In this document: piece by piece, positions 1-6,396 of the stretch
Position numbering within the stretch: position 1 is the stretch's first letter
Layout of the letters: each line of letters begins with the position of its first letter
DNA from: Spirochaetaceae bacterium
GTDB taxonomy: Bacteria; Spirochaetota; Spirochaetia; DSM-2461
Assembly: GCA_003246505.1 (NCBI GenBank)
Contig: QKAI01000288.1
Coordinates: 1-11,055, forward strand
Length of the DNA stretch: 11,055 nt
Direction: 5' to 3'
Program-made: the position numbers and the translations under genes
Notes under the pieces: model-generated
Seen by the model: the letters and a program-made list of their open reading frames with translations, nothing else
Told to the model about the DNA's origin: nothing
Database searches by the model: none

Positions 1-50
1 CAGTCCCAGAGGGTGAAGTCCAGATCAAAGACCGCCAGATCGAATGCCAC
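1..50 (-). CDS. HAD-superfamily hydrolase, N-terminal fragment (cut by window edge)
   Basis: Only the first 16 codons are in the window. Read on the minus strand from a GTG at 48-50, they encode MAFDLAVFDLDFTLWD. The DLDFT segment is motif I of the HAD superfamily (DxDx[T/V]), whose first Asp is the phosphoryl-accepting nucleophile and second Asp the acid/base. The hydrophobic strand before it and the TLW after it fit a HAD fold; DLD[YF]TLW is typical of the MDP-1-like (magnesium-dependent phosphatase) group, so a small-molecule or sugar phosphatase is plausible. The gene starts 5 bp after the stop of the PHP-domain gene, so the two are probably co-transcribed and translationally coupled; no strong Shine-Dalgarno site precedes the GTG. 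The family call rests on one motif, and the substrate cannot be told. Confidence 0.6.
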   Translation of the reverse strand, partial: MAFDLAVFDLDFTLWD

Positions 51-55
51 GGAGA

Positions 56-646
56 TCAGGCCCCGTAGGGTTCGGGGAAAATGATATGGGGGACAATGCC
101 CAGGCGATCCGCCGCGTAGGAACAGACAAGATGGTTGAGCCAGTTGGGCTTGTGGGCGTCTGACCCCAGCACGAAGCGGAACCGGTCCAGATGGGGGGGG
201 TAATAGGTCATGTAATCGTTCTTCCAGACATAGCGGTTATTCACTTCTATGAAACAGCCGGCGGGGACCCTGTTCAGATCGGCCCCCATGGCCATGGGGT
301 GGGAGATGATCACCGGCTTCCCCGAACCCAGAAGCCTTTCCGCACCCCGATACTCCGATTCCTGGTCCCGGCAGTGGTAGACGTAGTAGTCGAAGGGAAG
401 CTCCAGGGCCTGGGAAACGTCGCCGGAGAGATTGATCTCGCAGCCGCACCAGAAGCCCCGGCGGTGAACGTCCTCCCGGTACCGATCGAAGACTGGGGGA
501 AGGTACTCGAAGTGGTCGCTGATGCCGATGACCCGGGAGTGGGCCAGGGCCTGTATCAGGTCAAGGGTCTGCTGGGGCTCGATGGCGGTATCCCCGTGGG
601 AATAAACCGTATGTATGTGTAAATCCTGTTCTATGGCGCCGTTCAT
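56..646 (-). CDS. PHP-domain metal-dependent phosphoesterase
   Basis: A 196-residue soluble protein consisting of a single PHP (polymerase and histidinol phosphatase) domain. The metal ligands expected of the family are all visible: HIHT (His10, His12) at the start, DHFEY (His45), CEIN (Glu70), His91, SHP (His116) and the C-terminal SDAH (Asp163, His165). This set fits a di- or trinuclear metal site that hydrolyses phosphomonoesters, as in histidinol phosphatase or the YcdX-type proteins. There is no signal peptide or membrane segment, so it should be cytoplasmic. It is short for a histidinol phosphatase (usually about 260-280 residues) and no his genes are nearby, so I do not assign that role. 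It precedes the HAD gene by 5 bp and is divergent from the sucrose phosphorylase gene, with which it may share control. The ATG at 644-646 is preceded only by a weak GGAA-type ribosome site. Confidence 0.85.
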   Translation of the reverse strand: MNGAIEQDLHIHTVYSHGDTAIEPQQTLDLIQALAHSRVIGISDHFEYLPPVFDRYREDVHRRGFWCGCEINLSGDVSQALELPFDYYVYHCRDQESEYRGAERLLGSGKPVIISHPMAMGADLNRVPAGCFIEVNNRYVWKNDYMTYYPPHLDRFRFVLGSDAHKPNWLNHLVCSYAADRLGIVPHIIFPEPYGA

Positions 647-700
647 AGGTTCCGATGTTACACCAATTCAAAATTCCCGTTAAGGCCTCCCCCGGAAGAT

Positions 701-729
701 TTGACAAAATCCCCGGGCCGGACTATGAT
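701..729 (+). promoter_or_regulatory. Sigma-70-type promoter of the sucrose phosphorylase gene
   Basis: A perfect -35 box TTGACA (701-706) is followed by a 17-bp spacer and TATGAT (724-729), one mismatch from the consensus -10. Transcription should start near 735-737, giving a short leader of about 26-28 nt before the GTG at 763. This is the best core promoter in the window and needs no activator to explain expression, which fits control by a repressor at the overlapping palindrome. Confidence 0.75.
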
Positions 730-746
730 ATGAAAGTACTTTCATA
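729..746. promoter_or_regulatory. Perfect 18-bp palindrome, probable repressor operator
   Basis: TATGAAAGTACTTTCATA is its own reverse complement over all 18 bases, centred between 737 and 738. It begins on the last base of the -10 box and spans the predicted transcription start, the classic place for a repressor that blocks polymerase. Its even symmetry, without a spacer, is like that of many dimeric winged-helix or LacI-type operators. The cognate regulator is not identified. The same motif was not seen elsewhere in the window. Confidence 0.6.
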
Positions 747-762
747 AACTGGTGAGGTGTCT

Positions 763-2208
763 GTGAAAAGAGGTCTGTCCAACGGGATCATGCTGATTAC
801 CTATGCCGATTCTCTGGGGAAGAACCTGGAGGATCTGCGATACGTTCTGGGAAAGTGGTACGAAGGGGCCGTGGAAGGCGTCCATATCCTCCCCTTCTTT
901 CCCTCCTCCGGGGACCGGGGATTCGCCCCGGAGCGCTACGACAGGATTCTTCCCGAATTCGGGACCTGGGAGGACGTGGAGGAGCTGAGCCGGAAGTACT
1001 GCCTCATGTTCGATTTTATGATCAACCATATCTCCCCAAACTCCCCCTACTTCCGGGACTATCTGGAAAAACACGACCAGTCGGAGTGGAAGGATATGTT
1101 CCTGAAGGTGAGCACCGCCTGGAAGGGCCGGGTTCCCACGGAGGAGGAGATCGGCCGGATTTACAAAAGAAAGGACAGGGCCCCCTTTGAGAGGGTCACC
1201 TTCGGGGACGGCACCACGGAAGACCTCTGGTGCACCTTCTCCACGGAGCAGATGGACCTGGACGTGAACGCCCCGGTGACCGCTCGATTCATTGAGCGGA
1301 CCCTGTCCGATCTGATCGGCCACGGGGCGGCCCTAATCCGCCTGGACGCCTTCGCCTACTGCATAAAAAAGCCCGGGACCGACTGCTTCTTCGTCAAGCC
1401 GGAGATCTGGGAGCTCCTCCACGGCATCGAGAAATTCGCCGCCGCGAAGGGCGCCCAGATCCTGCCGGAGATCCACGAGCACTACTCCATCCAGCTGGAC
1501 CTGGCCAAGGAGAAGTTCTGGGTCTACGACTTCGCCCTGCCCATGCTGGTCCTGCACACCCTCTTCTCGGGCAGCTCCGCCAGACTGAAGCACTGGCTGG
1601 AGATCTGCCCCCGCAAGCAGTTCACCACCCTGGACACCCACGACGGCATCGGCATCGTGGATGTGAAGGATCTGCTTTCCGACGAAGAGGTGGACCGGAC
1701 CGTGGCCGCCCTTTATGAAACCGGGGCCAACGTGAAGCGGAAGTACAGCTCCGCCGAATACAACAACCTGGATATCTACCAGATCAACTGCACCTACTAC
1801 TCCGCCCTGGGCAACGACGACGCCGCCTATCTTCTGGCCCGGGCCATCCAGTTCTTCGCCCCGGGCATTCCCCAGGTGTACTACGTGGGGCTTCTGGCGG
1901 GGGAGAACGACATCGCCCTGCTGGAAGAGACTAAGAACGGCCGGGACATCAACCGGCACTACTACACGGTGGAGGAGATCGAGCGGGACCAGGAACGGCC
2001 CCTTATCAAGGAACTGAACCGTCTCATGGGCTTCCGGAACAGCCACCCCGCCTTTGCCGGGGAGTGCCTGCTGCCCCCCTGCGGGGACGGCCGGCTGATC
2101 ATACGGCGGGAGGAGGGAGACCGCTTCGCCCAGCTGGAGGCGGACCTGAAATCCTTTGCCTTCACCATCGCCTATTCCGACGGAAAGGGGAATTCCGCCG
2201 CCTATTAG
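763..2208 (+). CDS. gtfA: Sucrose phosphorylase (GH13 subfamily 18, GtfA-like)
   Basis: Cytoplasmic glucosyltransferase of GH13_18: sucrose + phosphate gives alpha-D-glucose 1-phosphate + fructose by a double-displacement mechanism. From GTG 763 it has 481 residues, the length I recall for streptococcal GtfA, and resembles it throughout (TYADSLGKNL, FFPS.GDRGFAP, FDFMINHIS, YKRKDRAP). Catalytic residues are clear: nucleophile Asp195 in RLDAFAY, acid/base Glu236 in LPEIHEHY, transition-state Asp294 in LDTHDGIG. The acceptor loop reads LDIYQIN (336-342); as I recall, sucrose phosphorylases carry Tyr-Gln here and sucrose-6F-phosphate phosphorylases a His-Gln, so free sucrose is favoured. Glucosylglycerate or another glucoside is not excluded. 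Start choice: GGTGAGG at 751-757 lies 5-6 nt before GTG 763, whereas the in-frame GTG at 757 overlaps that ribosome site. It ends 6 bp from the convergent kinase gene. Confidence 0.9.
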   Translation: MKRGLSNGIMLITYADSLGKNLEDLRYVLGKWYEGAVEGVHILPFFPSSGDRGFAPERYDRILPEFGTWEDVEELSRKYCLMFDFMINHISPNSPYFRDYLEKHDQSEWKDMFLKVSTAWKGRVPTEEEIGRIYKRKDRAPFERVTFGDGTTEDLWCTFSTEQMDLDVNAPVTARFIERTLSDLIGHGAALIRLDAFAYCIKKPGTDCFFVKPEIWELLHGIEKFAAAKGAQILPEIHEHYSIQLDLAKEKFWVYDFALPMLVLHTLFSGSSARLKHWLEICPRKQFTTLDTHDGIGIVDVKDLLSDEEVDRTVAALYETGANVKRKYSSAEYNNLDIYQINCTYYSALGNDDAAYLLARAIQFFAPGIPQVYYVGLLAGENDIALLEETKNGRDINRHYYTVEEIERDQERPLIKELNRLMGFRNSHPAFAGECLLPPCGDGRLIIRREEGDRFAQLEADLKSFAFTIAYSDGKGNSAAY

Positions 2209-2214
2209 GCCCTA

Positions 2215-3828
2215 TTATCCCAGGGCGGGGAAGATGATCCTCACTGTGAAAACCTCCCCCTCCCGCATCAGCTCGATGCCGTACTCCTCCCCGTAGAGGA
2301 TCTTCAGCCGCCGGTGGATGCTGGCCAGTCCCAGGCGGCGGGACTTCTCCTCCCGCCACTCCAGGGAGAGCTTCTCCCTCAGCTGGGCCACCTGCTCTTC
2401 GGTGATCGTGGATCCCGTATTGCTTATCTCCCCGATAAGATACCGGCCGTCATGGCGCAGGACCATCTTAATGGCCGTGAATCCTGTCCTCAGGGCCACC
2501 CCGTGGACGAAGCAGTTCTCCACCACCGGCTGCAGGCAGAACCGGAGGATTTCCAGCTGCTCCTTCTCTGCCGGCAGTTCCATCCCGAAGGAGAAGAGAT
2601 CCTTGTAGCGGATGCTCTGCAGGGAGATGTAGCTCTCGATATAGCGGATCTCGTCGGTGAGGGGGATGATGTCCCGGGTGATCCGCAGATTCATATGGAG
2701 GATGTTGGACAGGTGGCGCAACATAGCCATGAGCACGGGATAGTCCCGCTTCTCCGCCACCCCCACCAGGCTGTCCAGGGTATTGAAAAGGAAGTGGGGA
2801 TTCATTTTGTTCTGCAGGCTTTCGAAGCGGGCGGCGGCCTGTTCGTCCTCGTAGTGCTTCATCCTGTGGTAGGTATGGAGGAGGAGGAGCCCCAGCCCCA
2901 GGACGGCCAGCAGGCAGAACAGGCCGATGACAAGGATATAGGCGGCGGCGCTCCGGGCCGTGCCGGCGATGCTGTCCTTGGGAAGGGAGCCGGAGAAGAT
3001 GAGCCCCAGGCCGGTATCCCGGGTATAGACGGTCACCCGCTTTTTGTCCTGCACGAACACGGCCCCGGTCAGGAAACGCTCGTCATCGTAGCGGATGCCG
3101 GCGTTCATGGTAGGGCCGGGGACGACCACTTCGGAGCGGTAGAAGTTGGCCGAGCTCTCGAGAAGGCGGCCCTCCCTGTCGTAGAGGTTGATCTCCAGGG
3201 GGTATTCCCGCCCCATGATGACCAGGGTGTATTCGTTCAGGTTCTTCATGAGGGAGGAGGTCAGATCCAGCTCCACGAAGGCCATGCTCGTGGTATAAAT
3301 GCCGGAAAGGAGCATGAAGGGAACGGGCAGGATCGTATTCAGCCCCATCCCGTCCCGGAAGGGCTGCGCCGGAGACGCGGCGACGGCGTACCGGCCCTGA
3401 TAGCTGATGCCCGCCTCAAATATGTCCCGGTCCCTGTACTCCTTCCACCACTCCACCCTGTCCAGGTATACCCGGTTGGTCCCCGAATCGGTGACCACGC
3501 TCTCGTCCCTCTGGAGAATCCAGATGTGGCGGCTGTCGGGCATGGCGGAGGCGAAATTATCCAGGACCTCCCTTATGCTCTCCCGGCTGATATTCTCCCG
3601 TTCGATCATGGTCATGAGGGAACTGAGCCGTCCGGAAATTTCCTCCATGAGGGAGGCGTAGGAATTCTTAATGGTCAGGACCTGATTCAGCATCATCTGC
3701 CGGCTCATGGTATTCAGTTCCCGGGAAATCTTCCTGTAGGTGACGAAGCTGAAGATGAGAATCGCCGACCCGATGGCGCACAGGCTGAACACGAGGACCG
3801 TGTGAAAGAGCCGGGGGGTTCTCTTCAC
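2215..3828 (-). CDS. Sensor histidine kinase, YesM type (LytS/YesM-like His_kinase family)
   Basis: A 537-residue membrane sensor kinase. Membrane segment 1 is at about residues 8-30 and segment 2 at about 294-318, enclosing an extracytoplasmic sensor of roughly 260 residues, probably a double-Cache-like fold. The cytoplasmic part has a short linker (323-340), then MNPHFLFNTLDSL with phospho-acceptor His345, the N box QPVVENC (433-439) and the G box LGLASIHRRL (499-508) of a GHKL ATPase. The NPHFLFN motif identifies the His_kinase/YesM class, which pairs with AraC-type response regulators next to sugar ABC transporters. I see no clear HAMP domain between segment 2 and the His motif; YesM proteins usually have one. 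The ATG overlaps the regulator's stop by 4 bp (ATGA), so the pair is translationally coupled. The signal is probably an extracellular sugar or a liganded binding protein (inference). Confidence 0.92.
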   Translation of the reverse strand: MKRTPRLFHTVLVFSLCAIGSAILIFSFVTYRKISRELNTMSRQMMLNQVLTIKNSYASLMEEISGRLSSLMTMIERENISRESIREVLDNFASAMPDSRHIWILQRDESVVTDSGTNRVYLDRVEWWKEYRDRDIFEAGISYQGRYAVAASPAQPFRDGMGLNTILPVPFMLLSGIYTTSMAFVELDLTSSLMKNLNEYTLVIMGREYPLEINLYDREGRLLESSANFYRSEVVVPGPTMNAGIRYDDERFLTGAVFVQDKKRVTVYTRDTGLGLIFSGSLPKDSIAGTARSAAAYILVIGLFCLLAVLGLGLLLLHTYHRMKHYEDEQAAARFESLQNKMNPHFLFNTLDSLVGVAEKRDYPVLMAMLRHLSNILHMNLRITRDIIPLTDEIRYIESYISLQSIRYKDLFSFGMELPAEKEQLEILRFCLQPVVENCFVHGVALRTGFTAIKMVLRHDGRYLIGEISNTGSTITEEQVAQLREKLSLEWREEKSRRLGLASIHRRLKILYGEEYGIELMREGEVFTVRIIFPALG

Positions 3829-4568
3829 AGGATGCCGCAGTCCCGCCGGTAATGGCTGGGGGAGACTCCGGTGATTTTTTTAAAGGAACGGTGGAAGTAG
3901 GAAGGGTCGGGGAGTCCGCATCTCTCCCCTATCTCCTTGAGGGGCAGGCCGGTGGTGGAAAGGAGCTCCCGGGCCTTGTCTATCCTCATGCGCCGGACAT
4001 GCTCTATAAAGGTTATGCCCAGGATTTTGTGGAAGCTGGAACTCAGATAGGAGGGGGAGACGAAGGCGTATTCCGCCGCATCGGTGAGGGAGATCTCCTC
4101 CTCCAGATGGATGTCTATGTACTGCTGGGCCCGGCGGATGTGCTCGGGCCACTGGGGATCGGGGGCCAGGGATTCCTGGACGAGCCCCGATTTCTCATGG
4201 ATCTTCGTCAGAAGCCTGTCCAGGATGAGATTGAAATCCTCCTGGAACACCGGCTTGAGCAGGTAATCGGCGGCGGAGATTTTGATGGCCCTCTGGGCGT
4301 AGGAGAAATCGTCGTAACCGCTGATGATGACCAGCTCCCCCTCCCACCCGGCCTTGCGGAAACGGTCGGCCAGGGCCAGGCCGTTCTCCCCGGGGATGCG
4401 GATGTCCGTGAAGACGATGTCCGGCTTCTCCCTCAGGAAAAGCTCCATCCCCTCCTCCGAGGTGTAGGCCCGGGCCGTGACGCTCAAACAGTCGTTGTAG
4501 CTTTCCACATAACCGGAGAAACGGTCCATGGCGGAGGGTTCGTCTTCTATGATCATGACGCGGAGCAT
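3825..4568 (-). CDS. Response regulator with AraC-type DNA-binding domain (YesN type)
   Basis: A 247-residue two-domain transcription regulator. The N-terminal receiver domain (about 1-120) has the acidic pocket Glu8/Asp9, phospho-acceptor Asp55 in FTDIRIPG, Ser83 in IISGYDDF and Lys105 in LLKPV. The C-terminal AraC/XylS domain (about 142-245) has two helix-turn-helix units, the second in the family signature region KEIGERCGLPDPSYFHRSFK. It is shorter than typical YesN proteins (which often exceed 350 residues) because there is almost no linker. It is the cognate partner of the overlapping kinase gene and lies 9 bp after the permease gene, so it is the fourth cistron of the transporter operon and may autoregulate it. 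The start codon has no good Shine-Dalgarno site (only an AAGG about 13 nt upstream), so translation probably depends on coupling to the permease; an in-frame ATG at codon 5 is an alternative start. Confidence 0.93.
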   Translation of the reverse strand: MLRVMIIEDEPSAMDRFSGYVESYNDCLSVTARAYTSEEGMELFLREKPDIVFTDIRIPGENGLALADRFRKAGWEGELVIISGYDDFSYAQRAIKISAADYLLKPVFQEDFNLILDRLLTKIHEKSGLVQESLAPDPQWPEHIRRAQQYIDIHLEEEISLTDAAEYAFVSPSYLSSSFHKILGITFIEHVRRMRIDKARELLSTTGLPLKEIGERCGLPDPSYFHRSFKKITGVSPSHYRRDCGIL

Positions 4569-4577
4569 GGTATAAGT

Positions 4578-5408
4578 TTAGCCTTTCACTCCCGTCAGGG
4601 CAATGCCTTCCACGAAAAATCTCTGGGCGCTCAGGTAGATGGCCACGATGGGCAGGATGGAAAGGGTTGTGGCCGCCATGACCAGGTTCCACTGCACGTC
4701 CATGTCCCCCCGGAGCAGGGAGAGCCCCAGGGTCAGGGTCCGCTTCACATCGGAGTTGATGAATACCAGGGCGTACAGATACTCGTTCCAGATATTCAAC
4801 AGGGTGATGATGAGCAGCGTGGCCAGGGCCGGTTTGGACAGGGGCAGGATGATGCGGACGAAGCGGCTGAAGTATCCGTAGCCGTCCACGATGGCCGCCT
4901 CTTCCAGCTCCCGGGGTATCCCGAAGAAGAACTGCCGCAGGAGGAAGGTCCCGTAGGCGGTGAAGATGCCCGTGAAGACCAGGGTCCAGTGGGTGTCCAG
5001 GAGCCCCATCCACTTGAAGAGGATGAAGTTGGGGACCAGAACGACCTGGCGGGGAATCATCAGGGTGGAGAGATAGAGAAAGAAGAGGAGATCCCTTCCG
5101 GGGAAGTGCAGCCGGGAGAAGGCGTAGGCCGCCATGGCCGAGGTCAGGAGAGTTCCCAGGCAGACCACCGACGAGACCTTGACCGTATTCCAGAAGTACA
5201 TGCCGAAGGGCATGCTGTCGAAGACGGCCCGGTAGTTGTCCAGATTGAACTGGTTGGGAATCAGGGCGTAGGAACGGGTGTAGACCTCATCGAAGGTTTT
5301 GAAAGACGTCGCCACGGTCCACCAGAAGGGGACGAAGATGACGAAAAACAGAAATACGAGAAAAAGATAAATGAATACTACTGTGGTTGGTTTGGTTTTT
5401 CCTATCAT
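4578..5408 (-). CDS. Carbohydrate ABC transporter permease, MalG/CUT1 type
   Basis: Inner-membrane permease of 276 residues, the usual length for the MalG-like half of a CUT1 sugar importer. Six hydrophobic segments can be picked out (about 8-30, 73-95, 107-128, 140-160, 193-215, 245-263). The EAA loop that docks on the ATPase is clear at 169-188: EEAAIVDG, then ILPLSKPALA, the C-terminal position typical of the second permease. GAGGAG sits 6 nt before the ATG and overlaps the stop region of the preceding permease gene (10-bp gap), so the two permeases should be made in step. Substrate cannot be read from sequence; context suggests a sugar or oligosaccharide. Confidence 0.94.
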   Translation of the reverse strand: MIGKTKPTTVVFIYLFLVFLFFVIFVPFWWTVATSFKTFDEVYTRSYALIPNQFNLDNYRAVFDSMPFGMYFWNTVKVSSVVCLGTLLTSAMAAYAFSRLHFPGRDLLFFLYLSTLMIPRQVVLVPNFILFKWMGLLDTHWTLVFTGIFTAYGTFLLRQFFFGIPRELEEAAIVDGYGYFSRFVRIILPLSKPALATLLIITLLNIWNEYLYALVFINSDVKRTLTLGLSLLRGDMDVQWNLVMAATTLSILPIVAIYLSAQRFFVEGIALTGVKG

Positions 5409-5418
5409 GTCAGACTCC

Positions 5419-6324
5419 TCAATCGTAATGGACCCATTTCTTGGATGCCCTGTCCTGTATCACCGTAAAGAAGAAGATGACCACGAACAGCACCAGGGAG
5501 AGGGCGGAGGCGTATCCCATGCGGAAGAAGCGGAAACCGGCCTGGTAGATGTACATGACCATGGAATTCGTCGCGTTCCCCGGCCCCCCCCCGGTCAAGA
5601 CGGAGGTCAGGTCGAAGATCTGGAAGGATCCGATGATGGAGGTTACGAAAACGAAAAACGTGGTGGGGGAGATGAGGGGGAAGGTGATGTGGGTGAAAAC
5701 CCGGATCGGCCCGGCCCCGTCAATCTCGGCGGCCTCGTAGTAGGTCTTGGAAATCCCCTGAAGGCCGGCGAGGAAGATGACCATGAAGTATCCCAGCTCC
5801 TTCCAGATGCCCACCAGGATGACGCTGGGCATGGCCCACTCGATGGAGTTGATCCAGGGGAAGGGCCCCATGTGGAGCCAGCTGAAGAAGTGGTTGAGGA
5901 GGCCCTGTTCGGAGGACTCCATCAGGGGCCTCCAGATGAGGGCTATGGAAACGGAGGAACAGACCATGGGCAGAAACGTCACTACCCGGAAGAGGTCCCT
6001 CCCGTGGATTTTCCTGTTCAGCAGTATGGCCAGAAGCAGGGAGAGGAAAAGGTTCAGGGGAACCTTGATGAAAACGTAGTAGATCGTGTTACCCGCCGTT
6101 TTCCAGAAGAGATCGTCGGCGAAGATCTCCTTGAAATTGGAAAGGCCAGCAAAGGTGGGGGATGTCAGAAGATTCCAGTCGGTAAATCCCAGGAGAAAGG
6201 ATCCCACCGTGGGGATAAGCATAAAAAGAACGAACCCTATGAGGTTGGGCAGCAGGAAGAGAAAAGCCGCCAGGTACTCCTTTCTTTTTTGCTGGGAGAC
6301 ATAGTTTTGGGGAAGTTTGCTCAT
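5419..6324 (-). CDS. Carbohydrate ABC transporter permease, MalF/UgpA/CUT1 type
   Basis: Inner-membrane permease of 301 residues. Hydrophobic segments lie at about 19-47, 80-103, 111-131, 165-188, 220-240 and 273-290. The EAA motif is YYEAAEIDGAGP (195-206) followed by ITFPLISPT, and the LTGGGPGNAT segment (243-252) is a hallmark of MalF/UgpA-type CUT1 permeases. It lacks the extra periplasmic domain of enterobacterial MalF, as is common. It is the partner of the next permease gene. A run of nine G (coding strand, 5584-5592) encodes part of the GGGP motif; the frame is intact here. Its ribosome site AAGGA lies about 12 nt before the ATG, a long spacing that, with the hairpin upstream, suggests lower output than the binding-protein gene. 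Confidence 0.94.
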   Translation of the reverse strand: MSKLPQNYVSQQKRKEYLAAFLFLLPNLIGFVLFMLIPTVGSFLLGFTDWNLLTSPTFAGLSNFKEIFADDLFWKTAGNTIYYVFIKVPLNLFLSLLLAILLNRKIHGRDLFRVVTFLPMVCSSVSIALIWRPLMESSEQGLLNHFFSWLHMGPFPWINSIEWAMPSVILVGIWKELGYFMVIFLAGLQGISKTYYEAAEIDGAGPIRVFTHITFPLISPTTFFVFVTSIIGSFQIFDLTSVLTGGGPGNATNSMVMYIYQAGFRFFRMGYASALSLVLFVVIFFFTVIQDRASKKWVHYD

Positions 6325-6347
6325 GACGTCATTAAATCCTTAAGACG

Positions 6348-6367
6348 CCCGGTCCCGAAGGACCGGG
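6348..6367 (-). terminator. Intercistronic UUCG-capped hairpin (attenuator or mRNA stabiliser)
   Basis: The 72-nt gap between the binding-protein and first permease genes holds a perfect 8-bp stem, CCCGGTCC-CGAA-GGACCGGG as written on the plus strand. In the mRNA (minus strand) the loop is C(UUCG)G, an exceptionally stable tetraloop. No U-run follows, so it is not a full intrinsic terminator. Such hairpins in ABC sugar-transporter operons commonly protect the binding-protein message from 3' decay or cause partial termination, giving excess binding protein over permease (established for malE-malF; inferred here). Confidence 0.7.
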
Positions 6368-6396
6368 GTATTAGTTTGGTTTTGGTTGATTAAATC

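Noticed and set aside
730..747. Mini reading frame MKVLS-stop within the operator palindrome, as a leader peptide
   Set aside because: The ATG lies upstream of or at the predicted transcription start and has no ribosome site; the frame is a by-product of the palindrome.
647..762. Riboswitch or structured leader before the phosphorylase gene
   Set aside because: The predicted leader is under 30 nt; the GC-rich stretch at 711-721 is only the promoter spacer.
2314..5468. Very long plus-strand open frames (about 512 and 538 codons) opposite the kinase, regulator and permease genes
   Set aside because: They are shadows of GC-rich minus-strand genes: their products are full of Gly, Pro, Asp, Glu and His with no domain, while the opposite strand gives clear, motif-complete proteins.
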